Shown: positions 1 through 8,255 of the stretch, in pieces
How the letters are laid out: every line of letters begins with the position of its first letter
Numbering within the stretch: position 1 is the stretch's first letter
Origin: Pseudomonas fluorescens HK44
GTDB taxonomy: Bacteria > Pseudomonadota > Gammaproteobacteria > Pseudomonadales > Pseudomonadaceae
Length of the DNA stretch: 64,000 bases
Assembly (NCBI RefSeq): GCF_000217955.3
Contig: NZ_AFOY02000015.1
Location: forward strand, 124,001-188,000
Direction of reading: 5' to 3'
Made by a program: the position numbers and the translations under genes
Notes under the pieces: generated by a model
What the model saw: only the letters and a program-made list of their open reading frames with translations
Databases searched by the model: none
Told to the model about the DNA's origin: nothing

Positions 1-11
1 TAAGAACGATC

Positions 12-2465
12 ATGGACAGCGATCAATTCAGAACGAAGTGGCAGCGCCTGTGGGCCGAGAATAATATTTTTTCGGTAAAAAACTTCAGCGAAAAACCAAC
101 ATACTATGTGCTTGATATGTTTCCGTATCCCTCGGGTAACGGTTTGCACGTAGGTCATGCGGTCGGTTATATCGGAACCGATATCATAGCGCGTAAAAAA
201 AGAATGGATGGCTTTAATGTCCTGCATCCTATGGGATGGGACGCTTTTGGCTTGCCTGCAGAGCAGTATGCGATAAAAACCGGCGTCCATCCTGCTGAAG
301 TGACAAAAGTAAATTGTGAGAACTTTAAACGCCAACTCATGCTCATGGGGCTGAGTTACGATTGGAGTCGAGAAATAGATACGTCGGATAAAAAATATTA
401 TAAGTGGACCCAATTTTTGTTCCTGAAATTGTATGAGCAGGGACTTGTCTACGAAAAAGAAGAAAATGTGTGGTGGTGTGAAGAGCTCAGAACGGTGTTG
501 GCGAATGAAGAGGTGATTGACGGGCGGTCTGAGCGCGGCGATTACATCTGTATAAAAAAGCCATTGAAACAATGGGTCATGAAGATCACTCAGTATGCAG
601 ACAAGTTACTTGACGGTTTGGACAAGCTGGATTGGCCAGAGTCAGTCAAAAAAATGCAGCGCGAGTGGATCGGCCGTACGGAAGGCGTTGATGTCGATTT
701 CAAAGTGCTCGATGCTGCGGGAACCACTCTAACGGTGTTCACCGGCGAACCGGAAACTCTTTACGGTGTTAACGCCGTTTTCCTCTCTGACGAACATCCA
801 TATGTAAAGACTCTAATCCTTGATTCTGGAAGCGCTCTTCAAGCCAACATCTCGTTACTGCTAGATCCAAAAAATGCTGTGGATGGTCTCTTTCTTGAGC
901 GGTTTGCGCTTCATCCGTTAACCGGAAAGGAAATTCCGATCTATGTCGTGAATTACTTGGCGATCGACGGAAAGGAGGACGCCATACTGTCTGTTCCTGA
1001 CGACGATCCGAAAGCCCAGGAACTCTGCAAGCAACTGGATATTGGGCATGTTAAGGTTTTTGACGGGAACCATATCCAGGCAATACTGCAAAATTCGGCT
1101 TCAATCAACGGTTTGTCCAGAGCAGAAGCTCGTGCGCAGATCACTGATAAACTTGTTCTCAGTCACGCTGCTGTCAAAAAAGTACGGTACAGAATGAGGG
1201 ATTGGCTGTTCTCCCGGCAACGGTATTGGGGTGAGCCCTTTCCTTTGTATCGGAATGCAGACGGCCAAGTGGTCAAGGCCAACTATTGCGAACTACCTAT
1301 CGAACTACCTTTGGTGGAAAACTTCTCTCCTGGCCCGGACGGAGCGAGTCCTTTACAGTGTGCTCAGGACTGGGTGACTTGTGAAGATGTATCAGGCAAT
1401 CCTCTTTTTCGTGTGACCGACACCATGCCCGGTTGGGCTGGGTCATGTTGGTATTATCTGCGATTCATGGATCCGCATAATCAGGCGCAACCCTTTTCGA
1501 AGCAAAGTACAGAGTACTGGAACCAGGTAGATCTTTACGTGGGTGGCGCTGCGCATGCAACGATGCACCTGCTTTATGCAAGATTCTGGCACAAGGTTCT
1601 GTTTGATGTTGGCCTCGTGAGCTTCGATGAACCATTCAAAAAACTCTATAACCAAGGGCTTGTGACAGCCGATGCATTTAAGGATGCAACGGGCAGAATA
1701 GTCGCAGTCGACGAGGCGGAGTATCGGGACGGGAAGTACTGCTTAAAGGATACAGATGACGAATTGCAGGTATTCAATACCAAGATGTCGAAGTCACTCT
1801 TGAATGTCGTTGTTCCAGATACTCTTATTAAGGAGTATGGAGTCGATACCTTCAGGGTTTACATGATGTTCATGGGCCCTCTTGGTCAAAATAAAAAGTG
1901 GGATATAAAAGGTATCAAAGGTTGTGCGCGTTTTTTAAACAGGGTGTTGAGTCTGTTGGACAATGGCACAGGTTCGCCTCGATCGCACGGCAAAAAATCT
2001 GGAGTATCAAACGAAAGGATGGAAGCGCTCTGGGGGAAAGCTCTGTTAAAGGTTGATGCGTCTTTTGTTACATTAAACTTCAATACTGCAATCGCAGCAT
2101 TTATGGAGTTTATAAATGAAGCTGAGAAAAGCAAAGCATATTTTATTGAGCACATTGCAGAGGATTTTATAAAAGCCCTTTTTCCCTTCGCACCTCATGT
2201 GTGCTCAGAAATCTGGGAGCGTCTCGGACGCACGGATATTGACTATTCAGAATGGCCTAAAGCGCGTATCAGACTAGTGAAGGCCACAAAAATATACATC
2301 AATGGTAAGCATGTAGACGATTTGCTCGACGGTACAGGAGAGGAACAGTCGGATGTTGAGCAAGCACGTAGCAAGGTGAGCGACGCTTTAAAAGGTCGTT
2401 CTGTTTTCAAGGTTATCTACGCGCCGAATCAGATCGTCAATTTCTTGTGCAGTCAAGACGCTTGA
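12..2465 (+). CDS. Leucyl-tRNA synthetase paralogue, editing site degenerate
   Basis: This is a full-length class Ia leucyl-tRNA synthetase of the compact Bacillus-like type (817 aa), expected to charge tRNA-Leu in the cytoplasm. The HIGH signature is HVGH at residues 46-49 and KMSKS is intact at 591-595. The FSRQRYWGEP motif and the C-terminal tRNA-binding domain are present. The CP1 editing domain keeps its length, but the threonine-rich TTRPDT motif reads TGEPET (244-249). The AVPxHDxRD motif reads VPDDDPKA (328-335), so the last conserved aspartate is lost. The active-site GGIEHA motif reads GGAAHA (511-516). The gene is AT-richer than the rest of the window and looks transferred. The window opens with TAA only 8 bp before the ATG, which suggests an operon with an upstream gene. 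I infer an accessory copy, perhaps a self-resistance enzyme, not the housekeeping leuS. Confidence 0.9.
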   Translation: MDSDQFRTKWQRLWAENNIFSVKNFSEKPTYYVLDMFPYPSGNGLHVGHAVGYIGTDIIARKKRMDGFNVLHPMGWDAFGLPAEQYAIKTGVHPAEVTKVNCENFKRQLMLMGLSYDWSREIDTSDKKYYKWTQFLFLKLYEQGLVYEKEENVWWCEELRTVLANEEVIDGRSERGDYICIKKPLKQWVMKITQYADKLLDGLDKLDWPESVKKMQREWIGRTEGVDVDFKVLDAAGTTLTVFTGEPETLYGVNAVFLSDEHPYVKTLILDSGSALQANISLLLDPKNAVDGLFLERFALHPLTGKEIPIYVVNYLAIDGKEDAILSVPDDDPKAQELCKQLDIGHVKVFDGNHIQAILQNSASINGLSRAEARAQITDKLVLSHAAVKKVRYRMRDWLFSRQRYWGEPFPLYRNADGQVVKANYCELPIELPLVENFSPGPDGASPLQCAQDWVTCEDVSGNPLFRVTDTMPGWAGSCWYYLRFMDPHNQAQPFSKQSTEYWNQVDLYVGGAAHATMHLLYARFWHKVLFDVGLVSFDEPFKKLYNQGLVTADAFKDATGRIVAVDEAEYRDGKYCLKDTDDELQVFNTKMSKSLLNVVVPDTLIKEYGVDTFRVYMMFMGPLGQNKKWDIKGIKGCARFLNRVLSLLDNGTGSPRSHGKKSGVSNERMEALWGKALLKVDASFVTLNFNTAIAAFMEFINEAEKSKAYFIEHIAEDFIKALFPFAPHVCSEIWERLGRTDIDYSEWPKARIRLVKATKIYINGKHVDDLLDGTGEEQSDVEQARSKVSDALKGRSVFKVIYAPNQIVNFLCSQDA

Positions 2466-2563
2466 GTCGATTCTGTTGGTAGTCACAATATTGTTACGAA
2501 GTATTCGGTGCTGGGATAACAACCGGTGCCGATCGTAACGATACAATAATAAAAAGTGAACAA

Positions 2564-2629
2564 ATGAATACCCAGAAGCTTCCCGGACAAATCGGAGTTA
2601 TTTTTTCGCTATGCATGTGCGGGATGATT
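2564..2629 (+). pseudogene. 5' fragment of a membrane-protein gene cut off by IS66
   Basis: An ATG at 2564 opens a frame whose 22 codons before the IS end give MNTQKLPGQIGVIFSLCMCG followed by MI. This is a short polar start and then a hydrophobic stretch, as at the first helix of MFS-type transporters. The frame then enters the left end of the IS66 element and stops soon after. No continuation is visible on the far side of the element. The position 98 bp after the leucyl-tRNA synthetase paralogue suggests it belonged to the same accessory cluster. The transporter identity is a guess from composition. The ribosome-binding site is weak. Confidence 0.45.
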
Positions 2630-2660
2630 GTAACCGCTCCACGAACCCCACATTCAAAGC
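2630..2660. repeat. IS66 left terminal inverted repeat
   Basis: This is the outer end of the element. It begins GTA and pairs with 4617-4647, with the strongest identity in the GAACCCCACATT block. Confidence 0.75.
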
Positions 2661-2713
2661 CGCGATTTGATGCCTGATGCTGTGCTCCCGATCTCTTTCA
2701 GAAGCCAGCGGCC

Positions 2714-3073
2714 ATGATGCGTCCCGATGCCAAAGTTGAAAAAGTGTACCTCTACCCTAAACCCGTAGACTTTCGAAAATCCATCGACGGCCTAGCCGCA
2801 CTGGTGGAGCTGGATATCAAAGTGGCGGTGTTCGATCCGGTGCTTTTCGTCTTTCTCAACAAACCCCGCAATCGGGTGAAGATTTTGTATTGGGAACGCA
2901 ACGGCTTTTGCCTTTGGCTCAAACGCCTTGAATCCGAACGCTTCAAAACATCGCCTGACCACACCGACGAAGCCATCGTGCTGACAGTCCAGGAGCTGAA
3001 CTGGCTGCTCGATGGTTTTGATCTGTGGCGCAACCGTCCACATCAGGTTTTGACACCTCGATTTGTCGCCTGA
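2714..3073 (+). CDS. tnpB: IS66 accessory protein TnpB (IS66 Orf2-like)
   Basis: This 119-aa protein is typical of the IS66 Orf2 family. It has the opening YLYPKPVDFRKSIDGLAALV, the central KILYWERNGFCLWLKRLE block and the LTVQELNWLLDG motif near the C-terminus. TnpB is needed with TnpC for IS66 transposition, although its biochemical role is not settled. The length is normal for the family and the frame is intact. It lies 18 bp upstream of tnpC. Confidence 0.92.
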   Translation: MMRPDAKVEKVYLYPKPVDFRKSIDGLAALVELDIKVAVFDPVLFVFLNKPRNRVKILYWERNGFCLWLKRLESERFKTSPDHTDEAIVLTVQELNWLLDGFDLWRNRPHQVLTPRFVA

Positions 3074-3091
3074 TTCGGTATAATCCACGGC

Positions 3092-4603
3092 ATGATTTCC
3101 ATGCCCGACAACCTTCCCGATGACCTGACTGCGCTCAAGCAATTACTTGCTCAGATGCAGTCCAAGGTTGTTCATCTCGAAGAAGAAAATGCGCTGCTCC
3201 GTCAGCGCCTCTTCGGGAGTAAATCCGAACAAACAGTCGATCCAGCGACCCCGCAATTGGCTCTTTTTAATGAAGCCGAAAGTGTCGCTGAACCTGCCGC
3301 CGAAGAGGCGGAGGAAGAAGTCGTCGCTCCGACCCAACGCCGTGGCAAACGCAAGCCTCTGCCCGCCGACTTACCCCGTATCGAAGTCATCCACGAGCTG
3401 CCTGTGCACGAGCTGACGTGTGCTTGCGGCTGCCGCAAGCACGCCATCGGCGAAGAAACCAGCGAGCAGCTGGAAATCGTGCCGATGCAGATTCGCGTGA
3501 TCAAACACATCCGCAAGGTCTACGCCTGCCGTGGCTGTGAAACCGCACCGGTCACCGCTGACAAACCAGCGCAATTGATTGAAAAAAGCATGGCCAGTCC
3601 CAGTGTGTTGGCGATGTTGCTGACCACCAAATACGTCGACGGTCTGCCGCTGCATCGCTTCGAAAAAGTACTCGGTCGCCACGGCGTCGATATTCCACGA
3701 CAAACCTTGGCACGCTGGGTCATCCAGTGCGGCGAATACCTGCAGCCGCTGCTCAACTTGATGCGTGACCGGCTGCTGGAAAGTCGCATAATCCACTGCG
3801 ACGAAACGCGTGTCCAGGTGATGAAGGAGCCTGATCGAGAGCCGACCAGTCAGTCCTGGATGTGGGTACAAACCGGCGGACCGCCGAATCAGCCAGTGAT
3901 CCTTTTTGATTACTCGACCAGCCGAGCGCAAGAGGTGCCGTCGCGCCTGCTCGAAGGTTATCGCGGCTATCTGATGACCGACGATTACGCCGGCTATAAC
4001 GCCTTGGGCGTGCAGGCTGGTGTCGAACGCTTAGGCTGCTGGGCCCATGCGCGACGCAAGTTTGTCGAGGCGCAAAAAGTGCAACCCAAGGGCAAAACCG
4101 GGCGTGCCGATATAGCCCTGAATCTGATCAACAAGCTGTACGGTATCGAGCGAGATTTAAAAGAAGTCGGCGATGAACATCGCCATGAAGGTCGACAGCA
4201 AAACAGCCTGCCGGTCCTGGCGCAGTTACACGCCTGGCTGGAGAAAACGCAGCCTCAGGTGACGGCGCAAAACGCGCTGGGCAAAGCCATCAGTTATCTG
4301 GTCAGCAACTGGGACAAGTTAGTCCGTTACACCGAAGCCGGTTTTTTGCCAATCGACAACAATGCGGCAGAGCGTGCGATCAGGCCCTTCGTGATCGGGC
4401 GCAAGAACTGGCTGTTCAGCGACACGCCCAAAGGCGCGACGGCCAGCGCTCAACTTTACAGTTTGGTCGAGACGGCTAAAGCCAACGGCCAAGAGCCCTA
4501 TGCGTGGCTGCGCCACGCACTTGAACGGTTGCCGCAAGCCGCCGCAGTAGAAGACTTCGAAGCCTTGCTGCCGTGGAACTGCACGCCGCAAATACCAAGA
4601 TAG
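3092..4603 (+). CDS. tnpC: IS66 family transposase TnpC
   Basis: This 503-aa DDE transposase has the IS66 architecture. An N-terminal leucine-rich coiled coil (about 10-45) is followed by a zinc-binding segment with paired cysteines (CACGC, and CRGC further on). The catalytic core has the acidic residues in [18 protein letters not shown] and [12 protein letters not shown] short C-terminal IS66 domain ([12 protein letters not shown]) closes the protein. The frame is uninterrupted, so the enzyme may be active. The missing tnpA and missing target duplication raise the question of whether this copy still moves alone. Confidence 0.93.
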   Translation: MISMPDNLPDDLTALKQLLAQMQSKVVHLEEENALLRQRLFGSKSEQTVDPATPQLALFNEAESVAEPAAEEAEEEVVAPTQRRGKRKPLPADLPRIEVIHELPVHELTCACGCRKHAIGEETSEQLEIVPMQIRVIKHIRKVYACRGCETAPVTADKPAQLIEKSMASPSVLAMLLTTKYVDGLPLHRFEKVLGRHGVDIPRQTLARWVIQCGEYLQPLLNLMRDRLLESRIIHCDETRVQVMKEPDREPTSQSWMWVQTGGPPNQPVILFDYSTSRAQEVPSRLLEGYRGYLMTDDYAGYNALGVQAGVERLGCWAHARRKFVEAQKVQPKGKTGRADIALNLINKLYGIERDLKEVGDEHRHEGRQQNSLPVLAQLHAWLEKTQPQVTAQNALGKAISYLVSNWDKLVRYTEAGFLPIDNNAAERAIRPFVIGRKNWLFSDTPKGATASAQLYSLVETAKANGQEPYAWLRHALERLPQAAAVEDFEALLPWNCTPQIPR

Positions 4604-4616
4604 TTATACGCCCCAC

Positions 4617-4647
4617 CTTTTAAATGTGGGGTTCATGGATCGCATAC
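4617..4647. repeat. IS66 right terminal inverted repeat
   Basis: Its reverse complement matches the left end from 2630. The ATGTGGGGTTC core lies just downstream of the tnpC stop. Confidence 0.75.
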
Positions 4648-4685
4648 GTTGCAGACGCTTTTTTTGTGTCTGTAACATCGTGTTA

Positions 4686-4761
4686 TGGCAGCTGTGTGCG
4701 GGACACCTTTGGGTGTGCCGGTGTGGTCGTTACCGGTCGGCCAACCCTCGCACAGCTGCCA
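4686..4761 (+). promoter_or_regulatory. Structured leader with a predicted three-stem junction
   Basis: TGGCAGCTGTG (4686-4696) pairs perfectly with CACAGCTGCCA (4751-4761). Inside are two hairpins. ACACC (4703-4707) pairs with GGTGT (4712-4716) around a TTTG loop. CCGGT (4718-4722) pairs with ACCGG (4732-4736). The element ends 50 bp before the next small gene on the same strand. I recall similar elements before small pseudomonad genes of this kind, but the function is unknown to me. A cis-acting RNA or a protein-binding element is an inference. Confidence 0.55.
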
Positions 4762-4811
4762 CCTCTCTCGTTTGGCCGCGAATGGTGGAAGCTCAACAAA
4801 GAGTAAAAACC

Positions 4812-5114
4812 ATGAACGACCAAGTCATGCCTCGCTATCTCCCCGTCGACACCTACGACTCCGCAACCCCCGTGCTCTTCATCAACACCCACAAAGAACT
4901 CAGCGACCTGGCCGCCTGCGCCGCGCACCGCTTTACCGTGGTCCGCGACCTGATGGACACCTTGACCAGCCTGTCCCTCAAAGGCATTTCCGATTGCGAT
5001 CTGACCCGCGTCACCCGCGGCGTGCATTTGCTCACCCGTGAAGGTTGCGCGGTGCTGGAGGTGATTCAGCTGCGGGTGGGGCAGTTGGAGGAAGGGTATA
5101 AAGCCAAGGTTTAG
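4812..5114 (+). CDS. Small conserved pseudomonad protein, unknown function
   Basis: This 100-aa protein has no signal peptide or membrane segment. The sequence is mostly helical in character, with LFINTHKELSDLAACAAHRF near the N-terminus and a leucine/valine-rich C-terminal half. It resembles the short helical DUF3077/DUF6124-like proteins common in pseudomonads, but I cannot assign a family firmly. I chose ATG 4812, just after AAAGAGTAAAAACC, because the longer frame upstream would translate the structured leader. The leader and its spacing suggest regulated expression. Confidence 0.7.
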   Translation: MNDQVMPRYLPVDTYDSATPVLFINTHKELSDLAACAAHRFTVVRDLMDTLTSLSLKGISDCDLTRVTRGVHLLTREGCAVLEVIQLRVGQLEEGYKAKV

Positions 5115-5129
5115 TGGCGCGGCGAATAA

Positions 5130-5224
5130 CGCCATCGCGGGCAAGCCTTGCTCCTACGGTTCGGGGTGGCGGATATTGAAGATTGATGCAGATTGTGTAG
5201 GAGCAAGGCTTGCCCGCGATGGCG
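5130..5224. repeat. Inverted REP pair (BIME)
   Basis: CGCCATCGCGGGCAAGCCTTGCTCCTAC at the left returns as its reverse complement at the right, with about 40 bp between the arms. This is the usual pseudomonad REP doublet. It lies between the convergent ends of the small gene and the GST gene, where it may also act in transcription termination. Confidence 0.9.
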
Positions 5225-5279
5225 GTCTCACGGATGCCATTATTGGCGAGCCAGGCGCCTACACGTCAGGCGGAAGTCT

Positions 5280-5891
5280 TCAGGTTATCGGTGTGCTAAC
5301 GAACGCCGGCAGCTGTTCGGCGTAGGCGGTGAACGCGCGGATTCTCGGGAACTGCGCGTCACTGACCTGATCCGGCACTACCAGATTGGTGAAGCTCCAG
5401 GCCACGGCGAGGGTGATGCCGGCCTGGTCAAGGGTGCCGTCGGTCTTCAATGGCTGCTTGTCCAGTTCCTGTTCCAGCGCCGAATACGCCGCCAGCAACT
5501 GCCCGCCAACACGTTCCAGCCACGGTTCATGCTGTTTCTCGGCAGGTCGCAAATTGCGCTCGTAATAGATCTGCACCGACTTCTCGCAGGCCGCCAGGGC
5601 CAGGCCGATCAGCCGCAATGCACGCACGCGCTGGTCCAGTTGCGCGGGCATCAGGCTCTTGTCCGGTCCGCTCAAGGCTTCCAGGTAATCGATGATCAAG
5701 GTCGAATCCATCAGCACTTCGCCGTTGTCCAGCACCAGCGTCGGGGCCTTGACCACCGGGTTGATCTGCTGGAATTGCGCAAACTGCCGGAACACCGACA
5801 CCGAGGCGTGCTCGAACGGGATGTCCAGCGATTTCAGGCTAATGGCGACGCGTCTTACATAAGGTGAATCGAGCATTCCGATCAGCTTCAT
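5280..5891 (-). CDS. Glutathione S-transferase family protein
   Basis: This 203-aa cytosolic protein has a thioredoxin-fold N-terminal GST domain. It starts MKLIGMLDSPYVRRVAISLK and includes the cis-proline block VVKAPTLV and the glutathione-contacting DSTLIIDYLE near residues 62-71. An all-helical C-terminal domain follows. The likely role is conjugation of, or thiol chemistry with, glutathione; the substrate cannot be read. I chose ATG 5891 over the upstream in-frame ATG because AAAGGAG sits 6 bp before it and the family normally begins there. It is divergent from the patatin-like gene. Confidence 0.9.
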   Translation of the reverse strand: MKLIGMLDSPYVRRVAISLKSLDIPFEHASVSVFRQFAQFQQINPVVKAPTLVLDNGEVLMDSTLIIDYLEALSGPDKSLMPAQLDQRVRALRLIGLALAACEKSVQIYYERNLRPAEKQHEPWLERVGGQLLAAYSALEQELDKQPLKTDGTLDQAGITLAVAWSFTNLVVPDQVSDAQFPRIRAFTAYAEQLPAFVSTPIT

Positions 5892-6023
5892 GTACAGCTC
5901 CTTTGATAATGCGTAGACAGTGCGCCGCCAATTTAGCGGTAAACCCATGACCTTTGCCAGTGCACTCGGGCTCAGCCGCTATGCTTGAGAGTCTAAGTGC
6001 CCGGATGTTTCTGGAGGTCTGTC

Positions 6024-6920
6024 ATGCCGGCAGAAAAAACTGCGCTCGTCCTTGCCGGTGGTGGCAGCCTCGGTGCGGTACAGGTCGGCATGTTGCAGGC
6101 GCTGGTCGAAGCGGGCGTTGCATTCGATCTGGTGATCGGTGCCTCGGTCGGTGCCATCAACGGTGCGTACTTTGCTGCGCGGCCAAACGCGCAAGGGGTG
6201 GCCGAGCTGGCGGACTTCTGGCGTGGTTTACGCAAGGCCGATGTGTTTCCGTTTTCGCTGCTCGACAGTTTGTCGGCGATTTTTCGGCGCCGGGGCTTTC
6301 TGTTGCAGTCTGCGGCGCTGGAGCATCTGGTGCGGCGGGCGTTGCCCTTCAAGCAGATCGAAGACACCGAATTGCCGCTGCACATCGTCACCACCAATTT
6401 GCTCACCGGCGCCGAAGAACTGCTGTCCAGCGGCAGTGTCGAGCAGGCATTGCTGGCCAGTGCAGCGATTCCATTGGTGTTTCCGTGTGTGCAGATCGGC
6501 GGCAAGCTGTTGATTGACGGCGGCGTGGCCAGCAATACGCCGATTGCCAGTGCGGTGTACCTGGGCGCGACGCGGGTTGTGGTGGTGCCGACCGGATTCG
6601 GCTGTGACTGCCCCAGTCCGCCCTCGGGGCTGGTGGCGTTGGCGTTGCACACCTTGAACCTGATGAGCATGCGTCAACTGGTGCGCGACATTGAGCTGTA
6701 TTCACCGCGAGCGGCGATCCATGTGGTCGCGCCGCTGTGTCCGCTGGGGATCTCGGTGTTCGATTTCACCCAGACCGATCAACTGCTGCAGCGCGCTTAT
6801 CAGTCGACCCAGGCCTGGATCGAGAGCGGCGGGCTGAATCGTGCCGGGGTGCCGGGCTCATTGCAGGCCCACACCCATCATGGCGGTGAGGGTCAGTCCT
6901 CGAACCCGACCTGCTCGTGA
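6024..6920 (+). CDS. Patatin-like phospholipase
   Basis: This 298-aa member of the bacterial patatin family is expected to hydrolyse acyl esters with a Ser-Asp dyad. The oxyanion-hole motif LAGGGSLGAVQVG is at residues 10-22. The nucleophile serine is in IGASVGA (Ser about 41), and the catalytic aspartate is in the DGG motif near residue 165. There is no signal peptide, so cytoplasmic action is likely. ATG 6024 follows GGAGG with good spacing. The 3' end overlaps the convergent regulator gene by 28 bp, which suits the deletion-scarred neighbourhood. Confidence 0.9.
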   Translation: MPAEKTALVLAGGGSLGAVQVGMLQALVEAGVAFDLVIGASVGAINGAYFAARPNAQGVAELADFWRGLRKADVFPFSLLDSLSAIFRRRGFLLQSAALEHLVRRALPFKQIEDTELPLHIVTTNLLTGAEELLSSGSVEQALLASAAIPLVFPCVQIGGKLLIDGGVASNTPIASAVYLGATRVVVVPTGFGCDCPSPPSGLVALALHTLNLMSMRQLVRDIELYSPRAAIHVVAPLCPLGISVFDFTQTDQLLQRAYQSTQAWIESGGLNRAGVPGSLQAHTHHGGEGQSSNPTCS

Positions 6921-7830
6921 ATTTCATCCATCTTCAGCTCCAGGCGATAGGCCACGGCGATGAACAGCGCCTGGCACAGGCACAAGGTCGCACTCAAGGA
7001 GCGGAACGCAAACGAGGAACCTTCATTGACCAGCAGCACCGTATTCGCCCGTTTGGCCAGCGGCGACAGGTTGCTGTCGGTGATGATCAGGGTTTTCGCC
7101 TGATGGTGCTGGGCGATGCGCAGGCAGTGCTGGGTTTCCTTGCCGTAGGGCGTGAAGCTGATGGCAATCACCAGGTCATTGGCCCGCACGCTGCGCATTT
7201 GCTCGCGGTAGCTGCCGCCCAGTCCCGAGACCAGATGAATGCGCTTGTTGGTGTGTTGCAGGTTGTAGATCAGGTAATCGGCCACCGCGAACGAGCGGCG
7301 CACCCCGACCACGTAGATGTTGTCGGCATTCACCACCAGGTCCACGGCTTTCTCGAAGGACTGGTCATCCAGCTCCAGGCCCAGGCGTTCGATGCCTGAC
7401 AGCGTGGCGTTGATGCACTCGCGCGCCAGGTCGCCGCCGCTGGCCTTCTGCGACTTGTTGGCGATCATGCTGCGAATGCGCTGCTGGTAGTTCTGCACCG
7501 GCGTGGTCTTGTGGGTATACGCCTCGCGGAACAACGCCTGCATTTCGCTGAAACCGCTGAAACCAAAGCGCTGGGAGAAACGCACGATGGCCGAGGGGTG
7601 CACTTCGCATTCGCGCGCGATGTCGCTGATGCGGTCGACCATGATCCGGTCGCTCTGCTGGCTCATGTAGCTGGCGATGCGTTTGAGCTGGCGATGCGTT
7701 TGAGCTGGCGCGGCAGGCTTTCGTACTCGTTGGTGATCAGCTGCAGCAAGCGTTCGGCATTGATCGGGGGGCTGGCGAGGTCGCTTTCCGGCGTGGTCTC
7801 GGCGGTGGCCGGCTGATCGGTGCGGGACAT
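6893..7830 (-). pseudogene. RpiR/MurR-family regulator (IolR-like), frameshifted
   Basis: The frame from ATG 7830 (after AAGGAT) runs through the start of an RpiR-type helix-turn-helix domain and then hits a 17-bp tandem duplication at 7676-7709. The extra copy shifts the frame to a nearby stop. The remaining 257 residues, open from an internal ATG at 7666, hold the rest of the HTH (DIARECEVHPSAIVRFSQRF) and a complete sugar-isomerase (SIS) domain. If translated, that part would lack the first DNA-binding helices. The neighbouring iolC remnant suggests it was the divergent regulator of inositol catabolism (IolR), but that is an inference. Confidence 0.85.
7676..7709. repeat. 17-bp tandem duplication inside the regulator gene
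   Basis: GATGCGTTTGAGCTGGC occurs twice in direct tandem at 7676-7692 and 7693-7709, preceded by CTGGC. Seventeen is not a multiple of three, so the duplication breaks the reading frame. Confidence 0.97.
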
Positions 7831-7934
7831 AAATAATCCTTCTGGCTTGTTCTTATAGGGCGGCTCGGTAAAGCGTTGCCCATGACAATAGGTTGGCTGT
7901 GCGCAGTCTACAGGGTAGGCGTGAATAAAATCTT

Positions 7935-8082
7935 GAGCTGTGGGTCAGCCAGCACGTACAGAAAATCCTTCCGCGATTCAACCTGATCGTCGGCACCGAA
8001 GAGGAGTTTCTGATTGCCGGTGGCGCCGAAGACCTGTTGAGCGCACTGCGCAACGTCCGTCGTCTGACGGCGGCGACCCTGG
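7935..8082 (+). pseudogene. iolC-like sugar kinase remnant
   Basis: In one frame this stretch encodes LPRFNLIVGTEEEFLIAGG and then about 20 residues resembling LLSALRNVRRLTAATLVV. I recognise this as the mid-region of PfkB-family 5-dehydro-2-deoxygluconokinase (IolC). There is no start, no ATP- or sugar-binding motif, and a stop soon after. It lies divergent to the broken RpiR regulator, the arrangement of iolR-iolC in pseudomonads. It is a non-functional fragment. Confidence 0.65.
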
Positions 8083-8138
8083 TGGTTGGGTCAAACGGTA
8101 CGCCTGATTTGAGCACTCCATAGACCAGATGTAACAGT

Positions 8139-8255
8139 GTGCGCACCAACTGGCTGACCGTACGACCGAACCTGCAATACGTGCGTTACCCCGGTGGTGT
8201 GCGTGAAGTCGATTCGGCGGTGATCGGCGGAATAAAGGTTGAAACCGTGTTCTAA
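8139..8255 (+). pseudogene. OprB-type carbohydrate porin C-terminal remnant
   Basis: The frame ending at TAA 8253-8255 reads RTNWLTVRPNLQYVRYPGGV and continues to a terminal phenylalanine (KVETVF). This matches the last beta strands of OprB-family sugar porins, including the C-terminal Phe used in outer-membrane insertion. Nothing upstream in frame continues the gene. It starts within about 60 bp of the iolC remnant, so two genes were joined by deletion. Confidence 0.6.

Larger units (their letters stand above)
2630..4647 (+). mobile_element. IS66-family insertion sequence (tnpB-tnpC, no tnpA)
   Basis: The element is about 2.0 kb and carries IS66-type tnpB and tnpC. The left end (from 2630, GTAACCGCTCCACGAACCCC) and the reverse complement of the right end (ending 4647, GTATGCGATCCATGAACCCC) match at most positions over about 30 bp, including the block GAACCCCACATT. 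IS66 ends typically begin GTA, as here. Only about 84 bp separate the left end from tnpB, so there is no room for the usual tnpA. The 8-bp flanks (2622-2629 and 4648-4655) do not match, so the expected target duplication is missing. Confidence 0.85.
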
